Shown piece after piece: positions 17,397-25,454 of a DNA stretch of 64,000 nucleotides. The notes below the pieces were generated by a model. That model did no database searches. It had not been told where the DNA came from and saw only the letters and a list, made by a program, of their open reading frames with translations. A program made the translations under genes and the position numbers. The DNA is taken from NCBI RefSeq assembly GCF_018304945.1, contig NZ_JAGQEE010000001.1:434001-498000 (forward strand). The letters are read 5' to 3'. Each line of letters begins with the position of its first letter. Within the stretch, counting starts at the first letter, position 1. Source of the DNA: Collimonas humicola. GTDB lineage: Bacteria; Pseudomonadota; Gammaproteobacteria; Burkholderiales; Burkholderiaceae_D.

Positions 17397-17627
17397 AACC
17401 CACTCAGTTTGTCCCTTCCTCCATTGCCTGGCGAACGCTGCCACCCTGTCGTAAGATCCCTCGAAACCCAATTCCAACAGATCCTCGTGAAGCTGTTTCA
17501 GGCTGCGCCGTTGTTTGCGGGATTTGGCCGCCTCGGTCTTGAGCGCCTCACGGCGCCCAAGTTTACCCGTGCAAAGCTGGATTTTAAATTGCGGACTATG
17601 CCGCCAATAAGGTCCTCTTGCTGACAT
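17397..17627 (-). pseudogene. Transposase relic (mosaic of IS3 OrfA-like and IS21 IstA-like pieces)
   Basis: On the minus strand, MSARGPYWRHSPQFKIQLCTG resembles the start of IS3-group OrfA proteins. It runs into LHEDLLELGFEGSYDRVAAFARQW, which resembles a segment of IS21 IstA transposases. Neither is near full length and no terminal repeats are visible. A second copy of the GSYDRV...ARQW segment lies at 40030-40098. The relic sits right after tRNA-Ser, a common place for integration. Confidence 0.6.
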
Positions 17628-17820
17628 GATGTCGCTCCTCCTGAGAAGGCTCGACAAGCGCATCACTTCCTCTCGTGGCCTTGGCCCAGCCCGAGAGGTT
17701 CCGTCCAAAAGTGGGTCAGTTTTCGGTGTAGATCAACAGAATATAGATTCAAATGCGGTCGTGCGAAATTTTAGTGATCTCTGAAGAGAGGAGCTGCGAT
17801 GGAAGAGCACGGATCAATTC

Positions 17821-18738
17821 TTAATGAGCGCCTGCGACCGGCGGACGTAACGGCTCGCGCAAGAATGAAACTAGCGCTTGCAAGGACGCGCTCATATTCC
17901 GGCGACTGGAGTAGTAGAGGAAAAAGCCAGCGCGGGACCAGCTGTAGTCTTCAAGCATTTCAACTAGACGGCCACTTTGCAAATGGGGGCGCACATGATC
18001 TTCCGCCAGCAAGGCGATACCTGCACCGCTTAGCGCGGCGGCCAATGCGAGATTGGCATCATTAGCGAGTAAATGTCCGGTGACGGAGATTTCGAGCGTG
18101 TGTCCTTTGTCCATGAAGACCCACGGTTTGTTGACGTCAGTAGTTGGGCGCTTGATGCGTATGCATTCGTGCTTTTGCAAATCGAGCGGGGAATGCGGTA
18201 CGCCATGTTTTGCAAGATAACTGCGGGACGCTACTGCTGCAAAGCGCCGGTCGCGGCCGATGCGGCTGGCAATCATGTCCTTGGCCAGCAACTCGCCTTG
18301 GCGAATTCCGGCATCGAATCCATGCTTTGCGAGGTCGACGAATTTATCTTCCACCGAAATATCCAGGATTATCTCCGGATAGTACTTACGGAATTCGGCA
18401 AGCCGCGGTGCAATCAATAGCTCCGTTGCGACACGCGGTGCGGTCAGACGTACCGTGCCGGACGGCGTTTCGCGAAAATCATTGATCGTTTCCGCCGCTC
18501 TAGCCAGCCCATCCAATGCGGGACGCAAATGGTCCAACAATTGTCTACCCGCTTCGGTGAGCGAAACGCTGCGCGTGGTGCGATGGAGAAGCCGCACGCC
18601 CAGCCGCGTTTCCAGCTGCCGCATCGACTGGCTCAGCGCAGACGGCGTAACTTCCAAAAATGCCGCTGCTTTAACAAAGCTTTCACGCTCGGCAATCGCT
18701 ACAAAAGCATTGAATTCCGCAAATTCATTTCCACGCAT
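17821..18738 (-). CDS. LysR-family transcriptional regulator
   Basis: DNA-binding regulator of 305 residues. The N-terminal winged helix-turn-helix is FAEFNAFVAIAERESFVKAAAFLEVTPSAL with the RTTRSVSLTEAGRQLL wing; the rest is an effector-binding domain. It is divergent from the exported metallo-beta-lactamase-fold hydrolase, with 124 bases between starts, so it probably controls that gene (inference from arrangement). The effector is unknown. Confidence 0.93.
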   Translation of the reverse strand: MRGNEFAEFNAFVAIAERESFVKAAAFLEVTPSALSQSMRQLETRLGVRLLHRTTRSVSLTEAGRQLLDHLRPALDGLARAAETINDFRETPSGTVRLTAPRVATELLIAPRLAEFRKYYPEIILDISVEDKFVDLAKHGFDAGIRQGELLAKDMIASRIGRDRRFAAVASRSYLAKHGVPHSPLDLQKHECIRIKRPTTDVNKPWVFMDKGHTLEISVTGHLLANDANLALAAALSGAGIALLAEDHVRPHLQSGRLVEMLEDYSWSRAGFFLYYSSRRNMSASLQALVSFLREPLRPPVAGAH

Positions 18739-18862
18739 TGATTAGCCTTGCTACATAGTGCAATAAGTTATTGATGCATTATTAAATCATAATTTCTCGC
18801 TACACTGGAGCCCTAATTTCATTGCGCCAATCGCAATTTCAACCTCAAAATAGGAAACTCCC

Positions 18863-19855
18863 ATGAAAGTCGATTCAAGCAGGCTGATCAAGCAGGCCGG
18901 AAAAATTGCAATAATCGTTGCGACCGCTTTGGCCGGCATGACTGCAGTCACACAAAACACCTATGCCCAAGCACCGATGGCGAAGTTTCAGGCGCCGGGC
19001 TTTTATCGGATGATGCTTGGCGATTTCGAGGTCACCGTCGTGTCCGACGGCACCGCAATGCGTCACGTTGACGAGATCATGAGCAAACCAGAGGAAGTCA
19101 GGGAAACCTATTCCCACATTGGCGAAGAGCTTCCGGCCGAGCTTTCAATCAACACCTTCCTGATCAATACGGGATCGAAACTGATTCTGGTCGACACCGG
19201 TGCTGGTGAGCTGTTTGGCGGTGGCAGTAGTGGCCGCCTAGTGACCAACTTGCGTGCCGCCGGCTACCAGCCTGAGCAGGTTGACGCCATCTTGCTGACC
19301 CACATCCACGGCGATCATTCCGGCGGGTTAAGCGTAGGCGGCAAACGCGTTTTCCCGAACGCGGACGTGTATGTTGACAAGAATGATTCCGACTATTGGC
19401 TCAGCGAAGAAAAAGCGAATGCCGCTCCGTCGTCAATGCGGACGACCTTTATCCAATCGCGCGCAACAGTCAATCCCTATATGGACGCGAAAAAACTGAA
19501 ACCTTTCGTCGGCGCGCAAGAATTGTTTCCTGGGATAAGCAGCATTCCAGCCTACGGACATACTCCCGGTCATTCTGCTTACCTGATCGATAGCCGAGGT
19601 AAGCAGTTGTTGCTGTGGGGCGACGTAATTCACGCTGGCCACGTGCAATTCAAGGACCCGGACGTGACGATCGCATACGATTTTGATCCGGTTGCCGCAG
19701 TGAAATCGCGTCAGCACCTATTCCATTTGGCGGCGACAAATGGTTACCTGGTCGGCAGCGCGCACATCTCGTTCCCCGGCCTCGGCCACGTTGCAAGCAC
19801 CTCGACGGGATATGAATGGGTGACTGCGCCGTATCAAATACAAGGGACGTTGTAG
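18863..19855 (+). CDS. Exported metallo-beta-lactamase-fold hydrolase, methyl-parathion-hydrolase-like
   Basis: Periplasmic dinuclear-metal hydrolase, 330 residues with a signal peptide ending near TYAQA. It aligns along its length with the methyl parathion hydrolase family: APGFYRMMLGDFEVT, NTGSKLILVDTGAG, RAAGYQPEQVDAILLTHIHGDHSGGL, YGHTPGHS, GDVIHAGHVQF and SAHISFPGLGH. The metal ligands are H147, H149, D151 and H152, with later His and Asp residues in HTPGH, GD and AH. AGGAAA precedes the ATG. Family members hydrolyse lactones or organophosphates; the natural substrate here is unknown. A divergent LysR gene suggests induction by a small molecule. Confidence 0.85.
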   Translation: MKVDSSRLIKQAGKIAIIVATALAGMTAVTQNTYAQAPMAKFQAPGFYRMMLGDFEVTVVSDGTAMRHVDEIMSKPEEVRETYSHIGEELPAELSINTFLINTGSKLILVDTGAGELFGGGSSGRLVTNLRAAGYQPEQVDAILLTHIHGDHSGGLSVGGKRVFPNADVYVDKNDSDYWLSEEKANAAPSSMRTTFIQSRATVNPYMDAKKLKPFVGAQELFPGISSIPAYGHTPGHSAYLIDSRGKQLLLWGDVIHAGHVQFKDPDVTIAYDFDPVAAVKSRQHLFHLAATNGYLVGSAHISFPGLGHVASTSTGYEWVTAPYQIQGTL

Positions 19856-19877
19856 CACGCGAAAGTGACGGCGATAG

Positions 19878-20126
19878 ACATCGCAGCAGGCCGGGGCGCG
19901 GGACAAGCAGGGGCAACAGAGTGATGTCACGCAAATCCCGAAGGCGCAGAACGATGCGATCAAGGGGCAGGGCGCAAGCGAGGAAGGCAGTTTCCCCGAA
20001 CTGTCACAACCGCATGTTGTGCTGGCTGGTCCTGTCGGGATTGAGACTACCATCAGCGGCAGTACCCATATCGCCAGCACTCAGAACACGGCCATCGCGA
20101 CCGGCAAGAATGTGCACGGGGTATAG
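19878..20126 (+). pseudogene. vgrG relic (C-terminal fragment of a type VI spike protein)
   Basis: An open stretch between TAG 19875 and TAG 20124 has no start codon of its own. It reads QAGARDKQGQQSDVTQ and then, further on, PHVVLAGPVGIETTISGSTH and QNTAIATGKNV. This resembles the linker and DUF2345-type C-terminus of VgrG proteins. The rest of vgrG is missing. It faces the RHS gene tail-to-tail, which suggests rearrangement of a former vgrG-rhs locus. Confidence 0.6.
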
Positions 20127-20168
20127 ATTGTTTGATGGGCCGTTGCATGGCATCGGCGCCACAGCCAT

Positions 20169-20312
20169 TTAATAGTTTGAAAGATGAATTATGACCAGAG
20201 TACTTTTTCTTGCCGGATATCTGGATTTCATTATATTTTCGAGCAAATACATCAGCGTTGGCGGATAACGAAACTGCACCATGGATGTTTGATTGCATAT
20301 ACGGGGCAACAC
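20169..20312 (-). pseudogene. Possible truncated immunity gene after the RHS toxin
   Basis: Directly after the RHS stop, in the same direction, a short frame of 47 codons (GTG 20312) or 37 codons (ATG 20282) encodes PPTLMYLLENIMKSRYPAR and STLVIIHLSNY and then stops where vgrG-derived sequence begins. The helix-then-strand pattern and position would fit the start of an Imm1-like immunity protein, the family often found next to SCP1.201-type deaminases. It is short and unmatched, so this is only a suggestion. Confidence 0.2.
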
Positions 20313-20321
20313 GTTTCGCTA

Positions 20322-23300
20322 TCACCCTTTCGGGCACCCATCGTTCTTGAAAAATCCACTTTCCTGGCCATGGAAATGACCAATGTCGACACCTCCTGCG
20401 CCTGTTGGAAATGCAACCCACAGCCTTTGCCCCTTTTTTAATATGCCACCTACATAAGGGATGCAGATTTCACAAGGACCCTTGAGATAGTTGATGGCCA
20501 TATGACCTTCATTGTATGTATGTGAAAAAACGCGAAGGAAAAGAGCGGCTTGCCCTTCCAGATGACCTAACACTTGTTTTTCCATTGCTCTGTTACTGAT
20601 CTCAGATTGGCGGCCTTTAACAAACGGCTCAATGATGTCGGTGCCGCCGGAATTTATAGAGGAAAAAATGTTTTGTTGATCTGGAGCCATGACACCGGGG
20701 ATCCAAAATTTTCCTTGAGCTGGAATGCCTTTTACGTGAGGAGGTAGATCTCCGACAACGTTTTTAGTATTGTCCTCAGCAGTTAAACCTCGAGGATCCG
20801 ACCATCTAATAGATGACGGGGCATATTGATACGGGTTATTGCCTCCTGCCAAACCAATTGGATCCTGCCCGACGAACTGTCCGATGGCGGGGTCGTAGTA
20901 CCGGTATCGGTTGTAATGCAGTTCAGTCTCACCATCGAAATACTGCCCCTGCAGCCGGATCGGGTTGTCGACAGCTAGCACATGCTGTCGCTGTACCGCA
21001 CCCCATGCCGTGTAGCTAGCCGACCAGACTACCTGTCCGCGGCAATCCGTCAATCCGGTCGGACAACCATTGGGGTCATCGTGATAGTGGAAGACGCCAC
21101 TACCGGCCTCTTCAACGATTGGCTCCGCATCGCTGGCGGTGACCTCCGGTGGGGTACTTGCCACCGCGCCTGGCGCAACGACAGGCGACGTGAACGTGGG
21201 TGGAGGCGCACTGAAACTGCTGCCCAGCTGCATCCCGGTGCCCAACCCTGCAAGACTGTCTTGATGATTGTTCTCTTGCATCAAGCGAGCTGCTTCGCCC
21301 TGCTGGCCGAGCCTGACACCACCCAATCCTCCCATGCCACCTAAACCACCCAGACTGCCTAACGCACCGATGCCGTCGATATCCCCGGTAGCAACTGCCC
21401 TTGAGTCTGGTGAAGCCTGGGGTTGCGGTGTTGCTACAGGAACAGTTGTTACCGGCTTCTGCGCGACGGGATGGGATGCCATTTTTTTTGCCGCAGCTCG
21501 TGCAGGCCGTTTGGCGACTTTGGCCTGCCGATCAATCAATGCAAGCGGCACAAACGTATCCGGGTAATACACATACTCCTTTGCCTGTGCATGCAGCGTC
21601 ATCAGCGCAGCAAGCCGCTTGCGCACCGCCATGAAATCGGCCACATTGCCGGCCGACCAGATGTCGGCGCTCTGAGTATCGTTGGCTTGCGTCACTTCGC
21701 CCAGCAAGGCGTCGCCATCCCAGAAGAACCAGGTGGTGTGGCTTGGATTGCTTTTGAATACCCGCCGTCCGACCGGATCGTAGCCGTAGCGGGTTGTCCG
21801 GCCCGCGTTACTGCTCTCGATCAGGCGCTGGTTGGCATCCCAGCGCAGTTCTAAAGAGGGATCTGTCGCCAATAAATTGGCCGATGCGATTGGGCTGCTG
21901 CCACGCCGGATCAGGTTGCCGGCGCGATCGAATACATAGTGCATACCATCATGGCTGCCTTCGCGGCTCCACAGAATTTCGGCGTGGCCTTCACCGCCGG
22001 CTGCCTGTTTCATCTCCATCTGGTGGATCCGCGTGCGCAGGCGGTCGCCAGCCGGATCGTTGAGGAATTCCATTACACGTCCGGCAGGATCGGTGTGACG
22101 CAGGATGTTTCCTAGCGGGTCGTAGTGATATAGGTCGCTGCCATGTTCGCTGTCGCTGCGCCGGGTCTGGTTGCCGGCGCGGTCGTACTCGTAGCTGGTG
22201 GCGAACAACGGTGCCTCGCCGCGCAGCACGGTCTGGGCAGTCAAGCGGCCGGCCTCATCATAGCGCAGCTGACGCTGGACGTTGCTGCTCAATTGCTCTT
22301 TGACGGCGCGTCCGAACGCATCGCGTTCGATCAGGATGGGTGGCTCGTCATTGATGGCGATGCTCGTCACTTGATCGCGCAGATCGTAGGTGGCGACGAT
22401 CTTGTTGCCGGCGCTGGTTTGCCGCGACAAGCGGTTGCCGACTTCGTCGAAGCGGCAGGCGATCTGGAAGCCATCCTGCACTTCTTCACAAAGACGCCAG
22501 TCGGCGTCGAACTTGCGCAAGATGTGCCGATGCGGATTGCGCATCTCGGCCAAGGCGCCGTTCTTGTCGTAACTGAACGTCTCTTGGATGTGTTGGCCAG
22601 GATGGTCGCTGTCGGGCAAGGTTTTTTTGGTAATGCGGCCCAAGCGGTCGGTGGCGTAGGCGATGATGCGGCCCAGCGGATCGGTGGCGCTTAACAGGTT
22701 GCCGCCGGCGTCGTAGCGGTAGTGACGCGATTGCTCCCAATAATCGACTTCTTCAACAACGCGGCCCAATGCATCGCGCTGGAATTGATAGCTTTCCTTG
22801 CGTTGGTTGACCAGGCCGATCAGTTGCTCTTCAGTGTCATACAGGTATCGCACGCTATAGCCGTCGGCCTGCACGCGTTTAGCTATTTGGCCGGTGCCGA
22901 CATATTCCAGATGGGTTCCGACGCCATTCTGGTCGATATAGCTGATCAGATGATCTTGTGCGTCGTAGTCGTAATGGACACTGGCGCCGTCCGCCTGGCA
23001 AGTCTGCAGCAGACGGCCTTTGGCGTCGTAGCGATATTCGGTGACGTTGCCGGCAGCGTCGGTGCTGCGCTTCAGGCAGCCGAGCGCGTCATGCTCGAAA
23101 TGGTTGCGATGACCGAGAGGGTCAGTCAGTTGCGCCAGGTTGCCGTAGCGATCGAAAGCCAGTGCCGTTGTAGCGCCACGGGGGTTGATGTGGATTGCCA
23201 GTTGACCATTGGTATCATAGGTAAAGCGCGATCGCGCGCCCATCGGGGTGCTCTGTTCCAGCAGCAAGCCGCGCTCATCCCAGTTGCGCCGCCAGTGTTG

Positions 23301-25037
23301 GCCGAGCGGGTCGACCACCTCGGTCATACGGTTGGCATCATCGAAGGCCGTGACGGTGGCGGTGCCGTCGGCTTGCACTACCTTGAGCAGATTGCCGCGT
23401 TCATCATAGTCAAATTCGATGCGCGCGCCGACCGGATCGACTACCGCCGTGGTGCGGCCCACCTCGTCATATTCGAAGATGGTGACGCCGCCCAGCGGAT
23501 CGATCTCGCACAAGGGCAGATTGTTCTCGTCGAACTTGATCAGCGAGGTATGGCCCAGCGAGTCGGTGATTTCGGTCTCGCGCAGCAGTTCGTTGTAGGC
23601 GAAGCGGTAGTCATGCAGCCCGTGATCGCCCCAGGCGTGCACCACCCGCCATTCGCTGTCGTAGGCATAGTAAAACGACAGCCCGAGGCGGTCGGCATGA
23701 CGCACCATGTGATGACGGTTGTACTCAAAAGTACGGGCGGCGTTGAGCGCATCGAGCGCGGCGACCATGTCCCGGTTCTGATATTTGTATGCCACCAGCG
23801 GGTGGGTCAGGCCGGTGGCTGGATCGTGCAGACTTAATTGATGAATTTTTCCATCGCGTTCATGCACTTCCAGGAAGCGGCCCGGCAAGGCGTCGATACC
23901 GCTCTCTACGATCCGCGTCAGATGACCGTCGGCACGTTCGAAGCGCCAGTGATTGCCGCACAAATCCTCGATCCGATCAATCGGCAGATGCAGGGTTCGA
24001 TGCAGCGGCGTCACATTCGATACCGGCTTGCGGAAGACGTAGCGCAGGTCATCCTTGGTCAACACTTGCAGTACGTCAGTGCCGTCATCCTGCGTCCAGA
24101 TCAGGCGGGCGCCGTCGACAAATTCGGTCACAGCATGCTCGATGCCGATGGCCGCAGGTAAGTGCGGAAAGACGGCAGCGCCGCTCGCTTCGAAGAACAG
24201 GACAGTGCCGTCGGCGTCGATTTCCAACCGGAAGTCGGCCGGCGTCTGCCAGCCATAACCGCACATGCCGTCATGACTGTTGCCCGATGCATAGTTGCGG
24301 TTCCAGCTCAGCGGCAAGCGGCCCGGAATGGAGAAATCCTGGTGCGAGACGGCGACGCTGCCATCGCGAATATCGACAGGTTCAGCGCGCAATACTTTGC
24401 ACTTAAGGAAACCGGACTCCATATTCTCGAACAGCTTCTTGTATTTCGCTTTAAGGGCATCGGCGGCGCGCTTGAAAGCCTTGGTCCCGCGCAAAGCCTT
24501 TAAGCCCTTGCCCAGGCCTTTAGCCAGACCCGCCAGCGCCAGCTGGGCGGCGATTCCCTCCAGTGCCTCCATGATACTCGGCGGGCCACCAACGAAGACG
24601 GTGTCAGGTATCGCCAGGTTGACCGATGTCGGCAGGGTCATCGACATATGCGGCTCGGCCGACTTCTTGAGCCGGAACGGCGGCACCATGCCGACCACGC
24701 TGCAATCGAGCACCGGCATGCCCAGGCGTGAAAATGGCGAGCCATCGGCTAGCACGGTCTTGCTGCCCATGAAGATCTGGTCGTCGAACTGCGGCCCCTC
24801 GGGAGCGCGCAACGGCGGCATCCACACTCCCAGCGGGATGTGGACCGACAAGCCTTGGGTGCCTGCCGTGGCGCGCTTGACGCCGGCCACCTGCACCGTG
24901 GCGCCGATGAAGGGCAGGTAGTCGAACGGATCCAGCACAATCGAAATATGCGCGGTCGGCAGCGGCCCTGGCGGCATCTCGTACATGTGGATATCGATGC
25001 CGATCTGGGGATCAAAATGCTTGGCTGCGTTAGTCAT
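20322..25037 (-). CDS. PAAR-like/RHS polymorphic toxin with DddA-type deaminase tip
   Basis: A 1571-residue type VI-type effector. The N-terminus (~1-150) is a PAAR-like (DUF4150-type) domain with repeated short Gly/Pro loops and no prePAAR transmembrane helices. A DUF6531-type segment follows (EPVDIRDGSVAVSHQDFSIPGR, ~217-260), then many YD repeats (~480-1150). A Gly/Pro/Ala-rich insert lies at ~1190-1320. The core ends with GQYFDGETELHYNRYRYYDP and DPRGL (~1414-1418). The last ~153 residues (coded by 20325-20783) carry HLEGQAALF (H1492, E1494) and PCEIC (C1522, C1525), the zinc and catalytic motifs of SCP1.201/DddA-like cytidine deaminases. This tip is visibly more AT-rich than the core. 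No complete immunity, EagR or vgrG gene adjoins it. Confidence 0.9.
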   Translation of the reverse strand: MTNAAKHFDPQIGIDIHMYEMPPGPLPTAHISIVLDPFDYLPFIGATVQVAGVKRATAGTQGLSVHIPLGVWMPPLRAPEGPQFDDQIFMGSKTVLADGSPFSRLGMPVLDCSVVGMVPPFRLKKSAEPHMSMTLPTSVNLAIPDTVFVGGPPSIMEALEGIAAQLALAGLAKGLGKGLKALRGTKAFKRAADALKAKYKKLFENMESGFLKCKVLRAEPVDIRDGSVAVSHQDFSIPGRLPLSWNRNYASGNSHDGMCGYGWQTPADFRLEIDADGTVLFFEASGAAVFPHLPAAIGIEHAVTEFVDGARLIWTQDDGTDVLQVLTKDDLRYVFRKPVSNVTPLHRTLHLPIDRIEDLCGNHWRFERADGHLTRIVESGIDALPGRFLEVHERDGKIHQLSLHDPATGLTHPLVAYKYQNRDMVAALDALNAARTFEYNRHHMVRHADRLGLSFYYAYDSEWRVVHAWGDHGLHDYRFAYNELLRETEITDSLGHTSLIKFDENNLPLCEIDPLGGVTIFEYDEVGRTTAVVDPVGARIEFDYDERGNLLKVVQADGTATVTAFDDANRMTEVVDPLGQHWRRNWDERGLLLEQSTPMGARSRFTYDTNGQLAIHINPRGATTALAFDRYGNLAQLTDPLGHRNHFEHDALGCLKRSTDAAGNVTEYRYDAKGRLLQTCQADGASVHYDYDAQDHLISYIDQNGVGTHLEYVGTGQIAKRVQADGYSVRYLYDTEEQLIGLVNQRKESYQFQRDALGRVVEEVDYWEQSRHYRYDAGGNLLSATDPLGRIIAYATDRLGRITKKTLPDSDHPGQHIQETFSYDKNGALAEMRNPHRHILRKFDADWRLCEEVQDGFQIACRFDEVGNRLSRQTSAGNKIVATYDLRDQVTSIAINDEPPILIERDAFGRAVKEQLSSNVQRQLRYDEAGRLTAQTVLRGEAPLFATSYEYDRAGNQTRRSDSEHGSDLYHYDPLGNILRHTDPAGRVMEFLNDPAGDRLRTRIHQMEMKQAAGGEGHAEILWSREGSHDGMHYVFDRAGNLIRRGSSPIASANLLATDPSLELRWDANQRLIESSNAGRTTRYGYDPVGRRVFKSNPSHTTWFFWDGDALLGEVTQANDTQSADIWSAGNVADFMAVRKRLAALMTLHAQAKEYVYYPDTFVPLALIDRQAKVAKRPARAAAKKMASHPVAQKPVTTVPVATPQPQASPDSRAVATGDIDGIGALGSLGGLGGMGGLGGVRLGQQGEAARLMQENNHQDSLAGLGTGMQLGSSFSAPPPTFTSPVVAPGAVASTPPEVTASDAEPIVEEAGSGVFHYHDDPNGCPTGLTDCRGQVVWSASYTAWGAVQRQHVLAVDNPIRLQGQYFDGETELHYNRYRYYDPAIGQFVGQDPIGLAGGNNPYQYAPSSIRWSDPRGLTAEDNTKNVVGDLPPHVKGIPAQGKFWIPGVMAPDQQNIFSSINSGGTDIIEPFVKGRQSEISNRAMEKQVLGHLEGQAALFLRVFSHTYNEGHMAINYLKGPCEICIPYVGGILKKGQRLWVAFPTGAGGVDIGHFHGQESGFFKNDGCPKG

Positions 25038-25454
25038 ATACGTTTTCTTCTAAGGCGGTCGCAATGGCGCTCAGCGGTGCCGTTTGGCCGAATTAGCGGG
25101 CAGGTAAACGCAAGCAATTCATAATTTGGGTGGTGACAATATTTCCATAGAGAAATTATATCGGCATTTGAAGCAGCACGCGATGTCGAAATGCAACAAT
25201 TCTTGAGTTGTCATTTCCATCAATGCAAAGCTGTGCTTGTGCATCAAGATCCGCGATTATCTGTGATCCTCGATGTTTCAACGGCTATTAACTTTGCCCT
25301 CAGGATAATGGTTTTTGTGGTCATGGTTGCGTTTCGTGCAAGCTGATTCACGATGAGGGAACAATAAGCTTTATATTTTTGGCGTAGCGCCAATGCAAAG
25401 TTGTTGTTTGGTAATATGCCACGTTTGCCAACATTAATACCGTAAGGGGGCACT
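25038..25454. other. Intergenic region between divergent rhs and DUF4132 genes
   Basis: AT-rich compared with its surroundings and likely to contain both promoters. AAGGGGG at 25444-25450 is the ribosome site of the plus-strand operon. No chaperone or immunity gene and no convincing operator is seen. Confidence 0.5.

Noticed and set aside
17799-18065. 88-codon plus-strand frame with a good GAGGAG ribosome site
   Set aside because: About 245 bases of it are antisense to the end of the LysR gene and the peptide has no family features. At most the start is a relic of a displaced gene.
20053-20421. 122-codon minus-strand frame overlapping the end of rhs as the immunity gene
   Set aside because: It overlaps the rhs coding end out of frame and runs antisense through the vgrG relic. 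Its second half is just the complement of that relic.
25045-25454. Possible EagR chaperone or immunity gene beside rhs
   Set aside because: No credible frame exists here. The PAAR-like N-terminus has no prePAAR transmembrane helices, so an EagR chaperone is not expected.
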